Shown piece after piece: positions 1 through 8,248 of a stretch of 35,399 bases of DNA. Both the position numbers and the translations under genes were made by a program. Below the pieces are notes generated by a model. It was not told the DNA's origin. It made no database searches and saw nothing but the letters and a program-made list of their open reading frames with translations. The DNA is from Acidobacteriota bacterium (GTDB lineage: Bacteria > Acidobacteriota > Terriglobia > Bryobacterales > Bryobacteraceae): contig JAPKYX010000277.1 of NCBI GenBank assembly GCA_026394075.1, positions 1-35,399 of the forward strand. Direction: 5' to 3'. The stretch's first letter is position 1. Each line of letters starts with the position of its first letter.

Positions 1-272
1 AGACCTATGGGCGGGCGCGCGGCATCTTGTCCAAGAAATCCGACCAGCAGTTCCCGAAGTTTGAGACCTACCGCGAACAGATCGACGGCAAGTACTGGTT
101 TCCCACCTACACGACGGCCAACGACATCCTGGTGTTCCAGGGCAACACGGTGCCGATCAAGCAGACGATCAAGTACGAAGACTACAAGCAGTTCAAGAGC
201 GACGTGAAGATTACCTTCGGCGACGAAGTGCCCGCCGCTGCGCCGCCCGCTCCGGCTAAGCCAAAACCGTAG
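1..272 (+). CDS. C-terminal end of an unidentified protein (5' truncated)
   Basis: The reading frame is open from the first bases of the window to a TAG at 270-272, so the true start lies outside. About 90 residues are visible. They contain a KYWFPTYT segment, then a stretch predicted as beta strands (IKQTIKYEDYKQF, VKITFGDE), and end in an Ala/Pro/Lys-rich tail. A TTG at 27 could serve as a start, but the frame stays open upstream of it with no Shine-Dalgarno, so I treat it as internal. The style resembles C-termini of acidobacterial envelope proteins of the outer-membrane lipoprotein-sorting type, but this is a weak impression and no function is assigned. It is convergent with the DUF1080 gene, 10 bp away. 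Confidence 0.6.
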   Translation, partial: TYGRARGILSKKSDQQFPKFETYREQIDGKYWFPTYTTANDILVFQGNTVPIKQTIKYEDYKQFKSDVKITFGDEVPAAAPPAPAKPKP

Positions 273-282
273 TTGCCACGGG

Positions 283-927
283 TCAGCGCGCGGCTGGCTT
301 CAGCAGGCGGTATTCCACTTTCCGGATGCGTCCGGCGGTGTTGTAGGACATGAAGCCCACCGGCGTGGTCAGCTTGGTTTCTCCGGGCCGCAGATCGATG
401 CGGCGGCCTGTGATCACCACGTCGATCACCGGCTTCTCGTCGATCCAGGCTTGCAACCGATCGTCGGTAACGCGGAGCCGGAAGCTGTACCAGCGGCCAT
501 TCTCGAAAGTGAAGTAGCTGCGAGTCTCATTGTCGGCCGCATCCCAGCCATCAATGCTGGAAATGCCGACGATGTCGCCGCCCCAGCCGCCGGTAACGAG
601 CGTGGCAAAGGATTCCTTGACCGGAAAAGTGAAGCTGGCAAAGAAGTCATTGCCCTTCTCGCGCAGGGCTTCAAAGCGGACCTCATAGTTCGACTGCGCA
701 AACGCCTGCTCCCGCCGCATTCCGGTAAAGGGCGCGCCGGGCGGCAGCAGGATAGCACCGCCGTCCACCCGCACCACGCCATGCCCGCGAAACGCCACTT
801 CCTGCCAGCCAGCCATTGACTGGCCATCAAACAGCGGCTGCCAAGCGGGTGTTTGGGCAGCAAGAGTTGCGCAGGCGATCCCAGAGAAGGCGATCACAGA
901 GAAGGCAGTCAACAAAGCGAAGCGCAT
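283..927 (-). CDS. Secreted DUF1080 (3-keto-disaccharide hydrolase family) protein
   Basis: The 214-residue protein starts with a Sec signal peptide (hydrophobic run at about residues 4-24, probable cleavage after an Ala-rich stretch). It continues with WQPLFDGQSMAGWQ, the hallmark N-terminal strand of the DUF1080 jelly-roll fold (usually written LFNGKDLxGW). Later parts (FENGRWYSFRLRV, LQAWIDEKPVIDV) match the concanavalin-like second half of that fold. DUF1080 proteins include 3-keto-disaccharide hydrolases acting after a Gfo/Idh/MocA dehydrogenase. The substrate here is unknown. No Shine-Dalgarno is obvious before the ATG. Two Tat-exported Gfo/Idh/MocA proteins occur elsewhere in the window, but this gene stands alone. 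Confidence 0.75.
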   Translation of the reverse strand: MRFALLTAFSVIAFSGIACATLAAQTPAWQPLFDGQSMAGWQEVAFRGHGVVRVDGGAILLPPGAPFTGMRREQAFAQSNYEVRFEALREKGNDFFASFTFPVKESFATLVTGGWGGDIVGISSIDGWDAADNETRSYFTFENGRWYSFRLRVTDDRLQAWIDEKPVIDVVITGRRIDLRPGETKLTTPVGFMSYNTAGRIRKVEYRLLKPAAR

Positions 928-950
928 AGCTGCCAGTTTGCGCTGCGCGA

Positions 951-1805
951 TCAGCCGCGGTCAAGGAACTCGCGGTAGGCCGCCAAGGGGACCGTACAGG
1001 ACGGATCGTCCGCCGCATCGTCAAGAGCCTCTTCCAGGCGATCCCAGACCAGGCGCGCCTCCGGGCAATCTCCCAGCCGGGGCCGGTTCTCGCGACCAAA
1101 GCCTTCCAATGCGGCCGGGAGAAGCGCAAACGGAACGGCGGCAAAGTCCAGCACCGGATCACCCCAGCCGGCGTCGCCCCAGTCGAGCAAGGCCAACAGT
1201 CGCGCCTCCCGGGTGCACATGATGTTCATCTCATGCAGATCGTTATGCAGAAAGCAGCGGCCGTCCCCGCCGCGAACAGCCAGAGGCAGCAGCTCGGAGA
1301 TCAACTCCTCCATCTGACGCACGCCGCCCTGGGGGGCATGGCCGGAGTCGGCCCAGCGCCGCAAGGCCGGGTGGAGATCCAGTTCTCGGTCGGGTTCGTC
1401 CAGATAACCGTCTGGATCAGGACAGTCGGTGACGGTGGAATGCAGCTGGAGGATCTGTTGCCCGACTTGCCGCCACACTTCCATTTGCCGGGCTGGATCA
1501 AGCTGGGCCAGTCCCAAAGTTTCACCATGGACCCGCTCCCACAATGAGTAGGGCCGAGCCACCAGTGTGCGGGAATCATCAAAGGCGATCAAACGCGGCG
1601 TCAGGATACCGGCCTGATGGGCCACGGGGGCGGCTACGGATTCGGTGCGCGCATCGGGAACCGCTTCCTCATGGTCGGTGGCGACGCGGAGGACTATGTC
1701 CGCCGTGGCGTAGATGCGATTGGCGATGCCGGTGGCTGGCAGCAGCTGCCAAGGGCCACTGAAGCCGTGCAGCCGGAGAATGTCATCAACGGGATCAATG
1801 GTCAT
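951..1805 (-). CDS. Aminoglycoside phosphotransferase-like (APH family) kinase
   Basis: This is a 284-residue cytoplasmic protein of the APH/choline-kinase fold. The catalytic loop is visible as HNDLHEMN (H187, D189, N194), and the metal-binding Asp as LLDWGDAGWGDP (D208), the usual IDW....GDP motif, followed by LDFA. The N-terminal lobe is less typical, with only a loose nucleotide-loop region around residues 22-45. A strong Shine-Dalgarno (GGAGGTG, about 5 nt before the ATG) fixes the start. Such proteins phosphorylate small hydroxylated metabolites or antibiotics; nothing here indicates the substrate, and a resistance function should not be assumed. The gene lies 23 bp upstream of the DUF1080 gene in the same direction, so co-transcription is possible. 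Confidence 0.8.
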   Translation of the reverse strand: MTIDPVDDILRLHGFSGPWQLLPATGIANRIYATADIVLRVATDHEEAVPDARTESVAAPVAHQAGILTPRLIAFDDSRTLVARPYSLWERVHGETLGLAQLDPARQMEVWRQVGQQILQLHSTVTDCPDPDGYLDEPDRELDLHPALRRWADSGHAPQGGVRQMEELISELLPLAVRGGDGRCFLHNDLHEMNIMCTREARLLALLDWGDAGWGDPVLDFAAVPFALLPAALEGFGRENRPRLGDCPEARLVWDRLEEALDDAADDPSCTVPLAAYREFLDRG

Positions 1806-1981
1806 TAATCCACCTCCGGCCGGTTATGGGGCACCCCTTCGCCAAGCCCTCGCAGTGTCTTTCGGCGGACCGGTTGGAGCATTATCTTGAATGATAGACT
1901 GCCCGCAGGAGAACAGCTAACTCGGCATGCCAGACGCCTTCGGCACTCTTGCACTCAAGAATTGAACTAAACAGTCACCGA

Positions 1982-2011
1982 TTGCCGGATCGCCGCATTT
2001 CTTGCTAGCAT
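1982..2011 (+). promoter_or_regulatory. Possible promoter of the cupin gene
   Basis: TTGCCG (1982-1987), an 18-bp spacer and TAGCAT (2006-2011) resemble a sigma70 promoter with 4 of 6 matches in each box. It would place the transcript start just before the GGAGGA ribosome-binding site of the cupin gene. The evidence is sequence resemblance only. Confidence 0.3.
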
Positions 2012-2028
2012 CGAGCGCGGAGGATGGT

Positions 2029-2415
2029 ATGCGTATTGCGAAGAACGATGTTCCTGAACAGATCAATATCCCCGGTGCGATAGCCCGGCAAGTGAAGGGG
2101 TTTGGAGACGCCACCGGCTATAGCGGAATGGCCGGCGAGTATTTTTCGCTAGCGGCTGGAACAGACATAGCACCCCTGCTGAAGGGACTGGAGAATGACC
2201 TTTGCCAGTCGCCTCATTGGGGCTATCTGATTGAGGGAGAGGTCACCGTGACTTACCACGATGGTGCCGTCGACGCCGTGCATGGTGGTGATCTGTTTTA
2301 TTGGCCCCCGGGCCACACGGTGGCGGTGACGAAGGATGCGGAGATCATCCTGTTCAGTCCGCAACTGGAACACTGCGCGGTGGTGGACCACTTGCGGAAG
2401 CAACTGGTCGGCTAG
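2029..2415 (+). CDS. Small cupin-domain protein
   Basis: The 128-residue protein has a single cupin barrel. GYLIEGEVTVTYHDG is the first cupin strand pair, with conserved glycines, and GDLFYWPPGH is the second motif with its terminal His. A CQSPHWG segment supplies another potential metal-binding His. The chosen ATG at 2029 is preceded by GGAGGA at about the right distance; an in-frame TTG at 2002 has no such site. The gene is convergent with the ankyrin gene, 8 bp apart. Small cupins may be enzymes or ligand-binding proteins, and no specific role can be given. There is no signal peptide, so it is probably cytoplasmic. Confidence 0.7.
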   Translation: MRIAKNDVPEQINIPGAIARQVKGFGDATGYSGMAGEYFSLAAGTDIAPLLKGLENDLCQSPHWGYLIEGEVTVTYHDGAVDAVHGGDLFYWPPGHTVAVTKDAEIILFSPQLEHCAVVDHLRKQLVG

Positions 2416-2423
2416 CTGATCCG

Positions 2424-3923
2424 CTACTTGGCGCTGGGCGGCACGGCGGGCTGCGACACGGGTTCGACGCCCGCGGCGATCATCACCTCTTGCAAAGCCG
2501 CGATCGTGGGGGGAGAGGGTTTGAAGTTGCCGAACCGGTAGCCTTCCGCAATCCGCAGCGGCGTCCAGCCGGACTTGTTGGGGCGGTTCCAGATCTTGAT
2601 ATCCGCACCCCGCTGCGCCAACAGCTTTACGGCCAGCGGATGATTGCGGTAGGCGGCGCCGTGCATGGCGGTTTCGCCATTCTTGTCCACCGCGTTGATG
2701 TCGACGCCCAAGTCAATCGCCACCTGCAGGGCTTCGACGATCTCGCTCTCGGTACCGGCGTCCTCCCCGGGTGAGCGCGTGCCCAATCCGGCGGCGACGA
2801 TGATGGCATTGGCACCGTCATTGGTCGGGATCTTGGGGTCGGCACCCAGGGCCGCCAGCGTCCGCATCAGTTCGGCATCACCGGCGCGAGCGGCCATCAC
2901 AAAGGGCGTGGCACCCAACGTATTCAGGCTGGTCAGCCCCAAGCCGACCCGCTTGGTCATGCGGCTGTTGAGATCGGCGCCCTTGGCCGCGAACTTCTTC
3001 ACCAGCTCGATGGCGGTCAGGTTGCCAGACCCATCGGGAGCCGGATCATTATCGCCCAAGCCGGGCTTGCGGACGATGGTCAACACGTGCAGCGCGGTGT
3101 AGCCGGGACCACTAGCGTTGGGGTCCGCTCCGGCGTCAAGCAGTACGGCGGCTAGTTCGTAGTGAGCGTTCAACACGGCCAGGATCAGCGCGCTCGACCC
3201 CGCACGGGCACCACGCGACGGCGGCTTCTTGCCCGGAGCAGTAACGATCGTGTCATTGACGTCGGCACCGGCCTTCAGGAGGGTCTTCACCGCTTCAATG
3301 CGGCCTTCGCGGACGGCGAACAGCAGCGCGTTGTAGCCGGAATCGAGCCGGATCTTCAGGTCGGCCCCGGCTTTGAGCAGCGCCTCGATCGTCTCCGCGT
3401 GACCTTCCGCAGCGGCCCACATCAGCGCCGTTTGCCCTCGGCTTTCGGAGGCGTTCACGGCGGCTCCGCTCTTGAGCAACACCTGCACCGCAGCCACCCG
3501 GCCCGTGCGCGCGGCCACCATCAGCGGCGTTTCACCGCCGGGCAGCCGGGCCTCGCGGTCCGCGCCTTCCTTCAGCAACAGTTCCACCATCGGCGCGCTG
3601 CCGTTGGTGCACGCCAGCGACAGGGCCGTGACGCCGTAGCGATTGGCGGCCTTGACGTCCGCACCAGCCTCGATCAGGACGCGCGCCAGACGTAGGTCGT
3701 CCCGTTGCGCCGCCCAATGGAGCGCGGTGGTGCCGTTGGGCTGCGTCTGATTGACGTTCACCCGGCCCGCAATCATCGCTTCAATGGCGGCGCGATCACC
3801 GCGCTGGGCGGCGTCGGCAATGGGTGAATCGGCGGCAGCGGCCAAGGTAATGGCGGCGAGGGCCAAGGCAAGCAGCCGGAGCGGGCGGCGGGCAGATGCG
3901 GGCTGCTTTCGGGTTGGGTTCAT
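2424..3923 (-). CDS. Exported ankyrin-repeat protein
   Basis: The 499-residue protein begins with a basic, then hydrophobic segment (about residues 14-32, ending AAAADS), read as a Sec signal peptide. Nearly all the rest is ankyrin repeats: about nine units with the G.TALH.AA / V..LL..GAD pattern are visible from residue 35 to 470, with a longer insert after about residue 255. The C-terminus is a short Pro/Ala tail. Ankyrin repeats bind proteins, so this is probably a scaffold or partner in the cell envelope. It is the last gene of a minus-strand operon, 11 bp after the DUF1552 gene and two genes after the DUF1592 gene. That placement suggests a partner of those exported proteins, which is inference. 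Confidence 0.85.
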   Translation of the reverse strand: MNPTRKQPASARRPLRLLALALAAITLAAAADSPIADAAQRGDRAAIEAMIAGRVNVNQTQPNGTTALHWAAQRDDLRLARVLIEAGADVKAANRYGVTALSLACTNGSAPMVELLLKEGADREARLPGGETPLMVAARTGRVAAVQVLLKSGAAVNASESRGQTALMWAAAEGHAETIEALLKAGADLKIRLDSGYNALLFAVREGRIEAVKTLLKAGADVNDTIVTAPGKKPPSRGARAGSSALILAVLNAHYELAAVLLDAGADPNASGPGYTALHVLTIVRKPGLGDNDPAPDGSGNLTAIELVKKFAAKGADLNSRMTKRVGLGLTSLNTLGATPFVMAARAGDAELMRTLAALGADPKIPTNDGANAIIVAAGLGTRSPGEDAGTESEIVEALQVAIDLGVDINAVDKNGETAMHGAAYRNHPLAVKLLAQRGADIKIWNRPNKSGWTPLRIAEGYRFGNFKPSPPTIAALQEVMIAAGVEPVSQPAVPPSAK

Positions 3924-3934
3924 CGGGGCCCCAG

Positions 3935-5269
3935 CTAGAGCGCCAGCGGCTCCAGCAACTCCTTCACTTTGCCCTTGCTGTCGGCGAACGAGTCGATCTT
4001 GACGCCTGCCTTTTCAAGCAGCGTCAGGTGCAGGTTCGCCAGCGGCGTCGGCTGAGCGTAGCGGATGTGGCGGCCACCTTTCACCCGTTCGCCACCGGCC
4101 ACCAGGATCGGCAGATTGACGTGGTCGTGAATGTCAGCATTGCTCATGCCGCTGCCATAGAGATAAACCGAGTGGTCCAGCAAATTGCCATCGCCATCGG
4201 GCGTGGCTTTCAGCTTCTTCAAAAACTCGGCAAACAGCGACACGTGATAGGCGTTGATCTTGGCCACCTTGGCCAGCTTTTCCGGGTCGCCCGCGTTGTG
4301 GGTGAGCGGGTGATGGGCTTCGGTGACGCCTGCTTCGGGATAGGTGCGGGTACTGGTTTCGCGGGCCAGTTGGAAAGTGATGACACGAGTGACGTCGCCC
4401 TGGAAGGCGAGTATCTGCAGGTCGAACATCAGCCGCGCGTGGTCGCCATAAGCGGCGGGGACGCCAACGGGACGATCGAGATCGGGCAGCCGTGACTCAG
4501 CCGACTGCGCTTCTGCCTTCTGGATGCGGCGCTCCACTTCGCGGACCGTGTCCAAATACTCCTTGACGCGGGAGCGGTCGGCGGCACCCAGCTTATTCTG
4601 CAGGCGGGCAATATCTTCGCGCACCCAATCCAGCAGGCTGGCTTCTTTCTTCAACTCCGCGCGGCGCTCCTGAGCACTGCCGCCGTCACCGAACAAACGC
4701 TCAAACGCCATGCGAGGGTGCGCCTCGGCAGGCAGCGGCGTGGTGGGGGAGGACCAGGAGAGATTGTTCTGGTAGACGCAGGCGTAGCCGTTGTCGCACT
4801 GGCCGACGGTGTGCAGCAAGTCCATGGCGAGTTCAAGCGACGGCAGCCGCGTGGCTTGGCCGATGTTCTGGGCAGCGACTTGATCGGCCGTGGTGCCCAG
4901 GTAGTAGTCGGTGCTTTCGGTCCACTTGGAGGTGGCCGCGCTTAAGAAGGCGGCGTTGGAGGTGGCGTGGGTGCCGGGGTAGGCGTTCTTGAGTTCCAGG
5001 TTGCCGATGACGGTGAGCTGATCGATCACGGGCGCCAGCGACTGGAGCGTGGGCGACAGCTGCGTCAGGTCCTTGCCGGGTGGGGTCCATTGTGGCATGT
5101 GCGCGCCCATGGGCATGTAGACATAGCCCAGCCGCTTCACTGGCTTCACGGGTGAAGCCGCCAGCGCCGTCATGGAGGGCATCATGGCGTCGAGCAGTGG
5201 CAGCGCGAGCGTTGCGCCAGCGCCGCGCAACAGCGCACGCCGCGGCAGAGCCTTCTTGGTGATGAACAT
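3935..5269 (-). CDS. Tat-exported DUF1552 protein
   Basis: The 444-residue protein has a clear twin-arginine signal (PRRALLRGAG, then a hydrophobic stretch to about residue 37). The mature part matches the DUF1552 family of Planctomycetes and Acidobacteria: YVYMPMGAHMPQWTP near residue 50, an FLSAATSKW segment, and a C-terminal half with YLYGSGMSNADIHDHVNLPILVAGG. That last part is reminiscent of the alkaline-phosphatase-like/DUF1501 superfamily. The biochemical function is unknown. The Shine-Dalgarno GGGAGGT lies about 5 nt before the ATG. It is the middle gene of a three-gene operon, 11 bp after the DUF1592 gene and 11 bp before the ankyrin gene. DUF1552 genes are commonly found beside DUF1592 genes. 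Confidence 0.85.
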   Translation of the reverse strand: MFITKKALPRRALLRGAGATLALPLLDAMMPSMTALAASPVKPVKRLGYVYMPMGAHMPQWTPPGKDLTQLSPTLQSLAPVIDQLTVIGNLELKNAYPGTHATSNAAFLSAATSKWTESTDYYLGTTADQVAAQNIGQATRLPSLELAMDLLHTVGQCDNGYACVYQNNLSWSSPTTPLPAEAHPRMAFERLFGDGGSAQERRAELKKEASLLDWVREDIARLQNKLGAADRSRVKEYLDTVREVERRIQKAEAQSAESRLPDLDRPVGVPAAYGDHARLMFDLQILAFQGDVTRVITFQLARETSTRTYPEAGVTEAHHPLTHNAGDPEKLAKVAKINAYHVSLFAEFLKKLKATPDGDGNLLDHSVYLYGSGMSNADIHDHVNLPILVAGGERVKGGRHIRYAQPTPLANLHLTLLEKAGVKIDSFADSKGKVKELLEPLAL

Positions 5270-5280
5270 CTTACCTCCCG

Positions 5281-7632
5281 CTACAAACTGCGCCGCATCT
5301 GAAATGGGGCACTCCGGACCACGCCTAAAATGAACGACGAGAACCGGTAATCTTCCGCCGCACTCTGCCGCAACACCTGCCGGATAGCAGGTGCGTCATA
5401 GGTCTCGACGCCCCGGCCCAGCGCGTACGTAATTAGCTTTTCGGCCAGTGCCGACGAAAACATTTCCGGCCGCGCCAGCAGCGCTTGCTGCAATCCGCCA
5501 ACACCTACAAATTTACTCCCATCCGGCAGCCCGCCGGAGGCGTCGATCCGGACCGCGTCTTCAGTCGTGCGCCAGCGGCCCACCGCGTCGTAGTTCTCCA
5601 TTGCGAACCCGACCGGGTCCATCAACTGGTGGCAGCCAAAACAGGCTGGATTCTTGCGGTGCTCCGCCAACCGGTCTCGCATGGTCAGCGGCTTGCCGGT
5701 GCTGGCTTTTTCACCCAGCGCGGGAACGGCGGGCGGCGGTGGCGGAGGTGGCACGCCCAGGATGTTTTCAAGAATCCATTTGCCGCGCAGCACGGGCGAG
5801 GTCCGGGTGGCGTAGCTGGTGACCGTGAGGATGCTGCCGTGCCGCAGCAGGCCGCCGCGCTGCGATTCGGGCGTCAGTTCAACGCGGCGGAAGTGGCTGC
5901 CGTAGACATAGGGGATGCCGTAGTGCTTGGCGAGACGCTCATTCAGGAACGTGTAGTTGGCGCGGAGCAGGTCGAGCACGCTGCGGTCCTCCGCCATGAT
6001 GCTTTCAAAGAACAACTCCGTTTCGCGGCGGAAGGACTGGCGGAGGTTGTCGTCGAACCCGGCAAACAAACGCATGTCAGGCAGGATCGAGTTCAGGTTG
6101 CGCAGGTAGAGCCACTGCCCGGCAAAGTTGCTGGCCAGCTGGCGCGACCGTGGATCGGCCAGCAGCCGCCGCGCTTGACGTTCCAGCACCTCGGGCTTGG
6201 CGAGATCGCCGCGAACCGCAGCATCGAGCAACTCATCATCCGGGATGCTGCTCCACAAGAAGAACGAGAGGCGGGAGGCGAGTTCGAGATTGCTGACGCG
6301 GTACGCGGTGCCGGCAGCGATACCCTCCGGATCCCGCTCCACCCGGAAGATGAACTCCGGGCTCACCAGCACGGCCCGGACAGCCATCTCGATGGCATTG
6401 TCGAAATCGCCTTCCGGGCGCGCCTGGCGGAAGAACTTCATCGGAACCGCCACGTCCGTATCGGTGACCGGGCGCCGGTAGGCACGGCGGGCGAACGTGG
6501 ACAGGATCCGCGCCGCACAAGCTTCTTCCTGCGCCACGCTCGACGGACGGCAGACGAACAGGCGCTCGCGGCTCGGCGTTTTCCCTGCCCCTTTGGCTTC
6601 ATACGGCCCGTTGATCGAGACCTGGTACAGCGCGGGCTGCGGGCGCGGGTGACGGTCCATGTTGAAGAACGCCTGGTAGGGTTGGCGCTCCGTTTCCTGC
6701 AGCGCGGAAGTCTGCTTGGGGAAAGCCACGCTCACCGTATGCGGCCCGGCCTTCAAGGCCAAGCGCAGACGCAGGTGCTGATCGGACTGGCTGTGATCTT
6801 TGCCGGGCGGCGGCGGCTCCACGGTGAACAGGGCCACCCGTTCGCCATCAAGCATCAGTTCCACTTGGTGCTTGGCCGTCAAGCCTTCGACATGCTCGTT
6901 GCGATCCCGCTGGAGCCGCAGTTGGATCTCGTATTCGGCGTCCACCGGGAAGGTGTGTTGCACCACCGCTCCGCCGCGCGTGCCCAGCGGAAGATCTTCA
7001 AAATGGTCTTCCTGCGTCAGATCAGGCACCAGCGTCACCGTGTCCCCACCGGGAGCCTTGGGCGCAATGCCGATCGCCAACCGGCTGATGCGCCGCGCGG
7101 CCCCGAGATAACGTTCGAGCAGGGTGGGCGACAGGGTCCCCACCGTCACGTTGTCAAAGCCGTGGCTGGCATCATCGGCGGGCAGCAGCGAGGAGACATC
7201 GACATCCAGCGCCAACAGATCGCGGATGGCGTTGCGATACTCCGTGCGGTTCAGCCGCCGGAAGGTATCGGTGCGCCCGGGATTGGGGCTAGCCAACGCC
7301 TGCGCGTCGAGCGTCTTTTCGAGACCGGCCTGAAGCGTCTGATACGTCTGTTCATCCGGCCGCGGCAGTCCTGCCGGAGGCATCGAACGGCCGCGCAGCC
7401 GCTTGACGACTTTCTCCCACTCCCCGGGGTGTTGGCCGGCGGGCGCGTTCACGACCGTGTCGAGGGCAAGATTGGCAGCTTTCGATTGCGTGTTGTGACA
7501 GCCCAGGCAGTAGCGCTGAATCGCCGCTTTACCGGGCACACCGCCGCCAGCAGCGGGCGCGGTCTGGGCCGCAAGCGCCAGCGGACAGGCAAGAGCGCAC
7601 ACAACTCCCCAAGTTCTGATCGTGCGGCTCAT
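5281..7632 (-). CDS. Exported di-haem DUF1587/1592/1588/1585 protein
   Basis: The 783-residue protein has an N-terminal signal peptide (about residues 8-23). A planctomycete-type cytochrome c segment follows, with haem motif CLGCH (residues 42-46). Next come a DUF1587 region (FRRLNRTEYRNAIRDLL, about 124-140), a beta-rich middle that may bind carbohydrate, a DUF1595 region, a DUF1592 region (VLVSPEFIFRVE onward), and a DUF1588 region with the typical proline run and a second haem motif CFGCH (664-668). A DUF1585 region forms the C-terminus. Two CXXCH motifs imply a c-type di-haem redox protein outside the cytoplasm; its substrate is unknown. It is first in an operon with DUF1552 and ankyrin genes. 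No Shine-Dalgarno is visible, and a promoter sits directly against the start codon. Confidence 0.88.
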   Translation of the reverse strand: MSRTIRTWGVVCALACPLALAAQTAPAAGGGVPGKAAIQRYCLGCHNTQSKAANLALDTVVNAPAGQHPGEWEKVVKRLRGRSMPPAGLPRPDEQTYQTLQAGLEKTLDAQALASPNPGRTDTFRRLNRTEYRNAIRDLLALDVDVSSLLPADDASHGFDNVTVGTLSPTLLERYLGAARRISRLAIGIAPKAPGGDTVTLVPDLTQEDHFEDLPLGTRGGAVVQHTFPVDAEYEIQLRLQRDRNEHVEGLTAKHQVELMLDGERVALFTVEPPPPGKDHSQSDQHLRLRLALKAGPHTVSVAFPKQTSALQETERQPYQAFFNMDRHPRPQPALYQVSINGPYEAKGAGKTPSRERLFVCRPSSVAQEEACAARILSTFARRAYRRPVTDTDVAVPMKFFRQARPEGDFDNAIEMAVRAVLVSPEFIFRVERDPEGIAAGTAYRVSNLELASRLSFFLWSSIPDDELLDAAVRGDLAKPEVLERQARRLLADPRSRQLASNFAGQWLYLRNLNSILPDMRLFAGFDDNLRQSFRRETELFFESIMAEDRSVLDLLRANYTFLNERLAKHYGIPYVYGSHFRRVELTPESQRGGLLRHGSILTVTSYATRTSPVLRGKWILENILGVPPPPPPPAVPALGEKASTGKPLTMRDRLAEHRKNPACFGCHQLMDPVGFAMENYDAVGRWRTTEDAVRIDASGGLPDGSKFVGVGGLQQALLARPEMFSSALAEKLITYALGRGVETYDAPAIRQVLRQSAAEDYRFSSFILGVVRSAPFQMRRSL

Positions 7633-7639
7633 GAAGAGG

Positions 7640-7669
7640 ACTATATTGCGTTTGCGGGGTGAGTGGCAA
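7640..7669 (-). promoter_or_regulatory. Promoter of the DUF1592-DUF1552-ankyrin operon
   Basis: Read on the minus strand, TTGCCA (7664-7669; 5 of 6 to consensus), an 18-bp spacer and TATAGT (7640-7645; 5 of 6) form a good sigma70 promoter. Only 7 nt separate the -10 box from the ATG at 7632, so transcription should begin at or next to the start codon, giving a leaderless mRNA. The gene has no Shine-Dalgarno, which agrees. Confidence 0.5.
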
Positions 7670-7770
7670 GGGCGGACAGTACTTCGTACGGAAGTTCAGC
7701 CCGATTGGGCAGTCAGCGCGGTGGGTTAGATCCGCCGAGGGCGTAGCCCAAAGGTGCCCAGCGGCCAAGC

Positions 7771-8184
7771 CTAGCCGCGCGTCTTGCGCGTGGGCCGAGG
7801 CTCATCGTCCATGCTGACCGACCGCGCCACCGGGATCAGGGCGTTGGACGGCGGGTCATGCCGGACGATGATGCGGGAGGAGAGTTCATGGTTCAAGGTG
7901 GACATGAATTCTTCGATCTGCTTCTGCATCGCTTCCATGCGCTCCCGCATGTTCAGGATGATTTCGACGCCCGCCAGATTGACGCCCATCTCGCGCGTCA
8001 ACTTCAGGATCACTTCCAGGCGCACCAAGTCTTCGTCGGTATAAAGGCGCGTGTTGCCGTCGCTGCGGGAGGGCTTCAGCAAGCCTTCACGCTCATAAAG
8101 ACGCAGCGTTTGTGGATGGATCTCGTACTGCTCGGAAACCGCCGAGATCATGTACGCCGCTTTTTGACGCTTTCGGGTGGCCAT
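7771..8184 (-). CDS. hspR: HspR, MerR-family heat-shock repressor
   Basis: The 137-residue MerR-type regulator has a winged-helix DNA-binding domain at about residues 10-80 (YEIHPQTLRLYEREGLLKPSR, TRLYTDEDLVRLEVI). A short coiled-coil follows (about 83-110, MRERMEAMQKQIEEF). The wording YMISAVSEQYEIHPQTLRLYE is characteristic of HspR rather than of metal-sensing MerR proteins, and there is no C-terminal metal-binding cysteine set. HspR represses dnaK operons together with DnaK itself; dnaJ and dnaK lie just beyond on the same strand. The Shine-Dalgarno AAAGGAG supports the ATG at 8184. A 64-bp region separates it from the divergent gene at 8249, which could share its control. Confidence 0.88.
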   Translation of the reverse strand: MATRKRQKAAYMISAVSEQYEIHPQTLRLYEREGLLKPSRSDGNTRLYTDEDLVRLEVILKLTREMGVNLAGVEIILNMRERMEAMQKQIEEFMSTLNHELSSRIIVRHDPPSNALIPVARSVSMDDEPRPTRKTRG

Positions 8185-8248
8185 ACCTTACTCCTTTGAT
8201 TCTAGAGGATACTGGAGCTGTTGAGCACTCCCATGGAGGAATAAGACG

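Noticed and set aside
951-1805. Reading the APH-like gene as an antibiotic-resistance gene
   Set aside because: Only the general kinase motifs are present; many family members act on ordinary metabolites, and nothing around it suggests resistance.
1953-1959. ACTCAAG, a perfect HspR (HAIR) half-site before the cupin gene
   Set aside because: The partner arm CTTGAGT is absent 7 bp upstream, and the gene has no link to heat shock.
5485-7662. A 725-codon open frame on the plus strand, antisense to the DUF1592 gene
   Set aside because: The minus-strand protein has haem motifs and family domains throughout; the plus-strand frame is a by-product of G+C-rich codon use, with no family likeness or start signal. 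The same holds for long antisense frames over dnaK, dnaJ, trmFO and the Mo hydroxylase.
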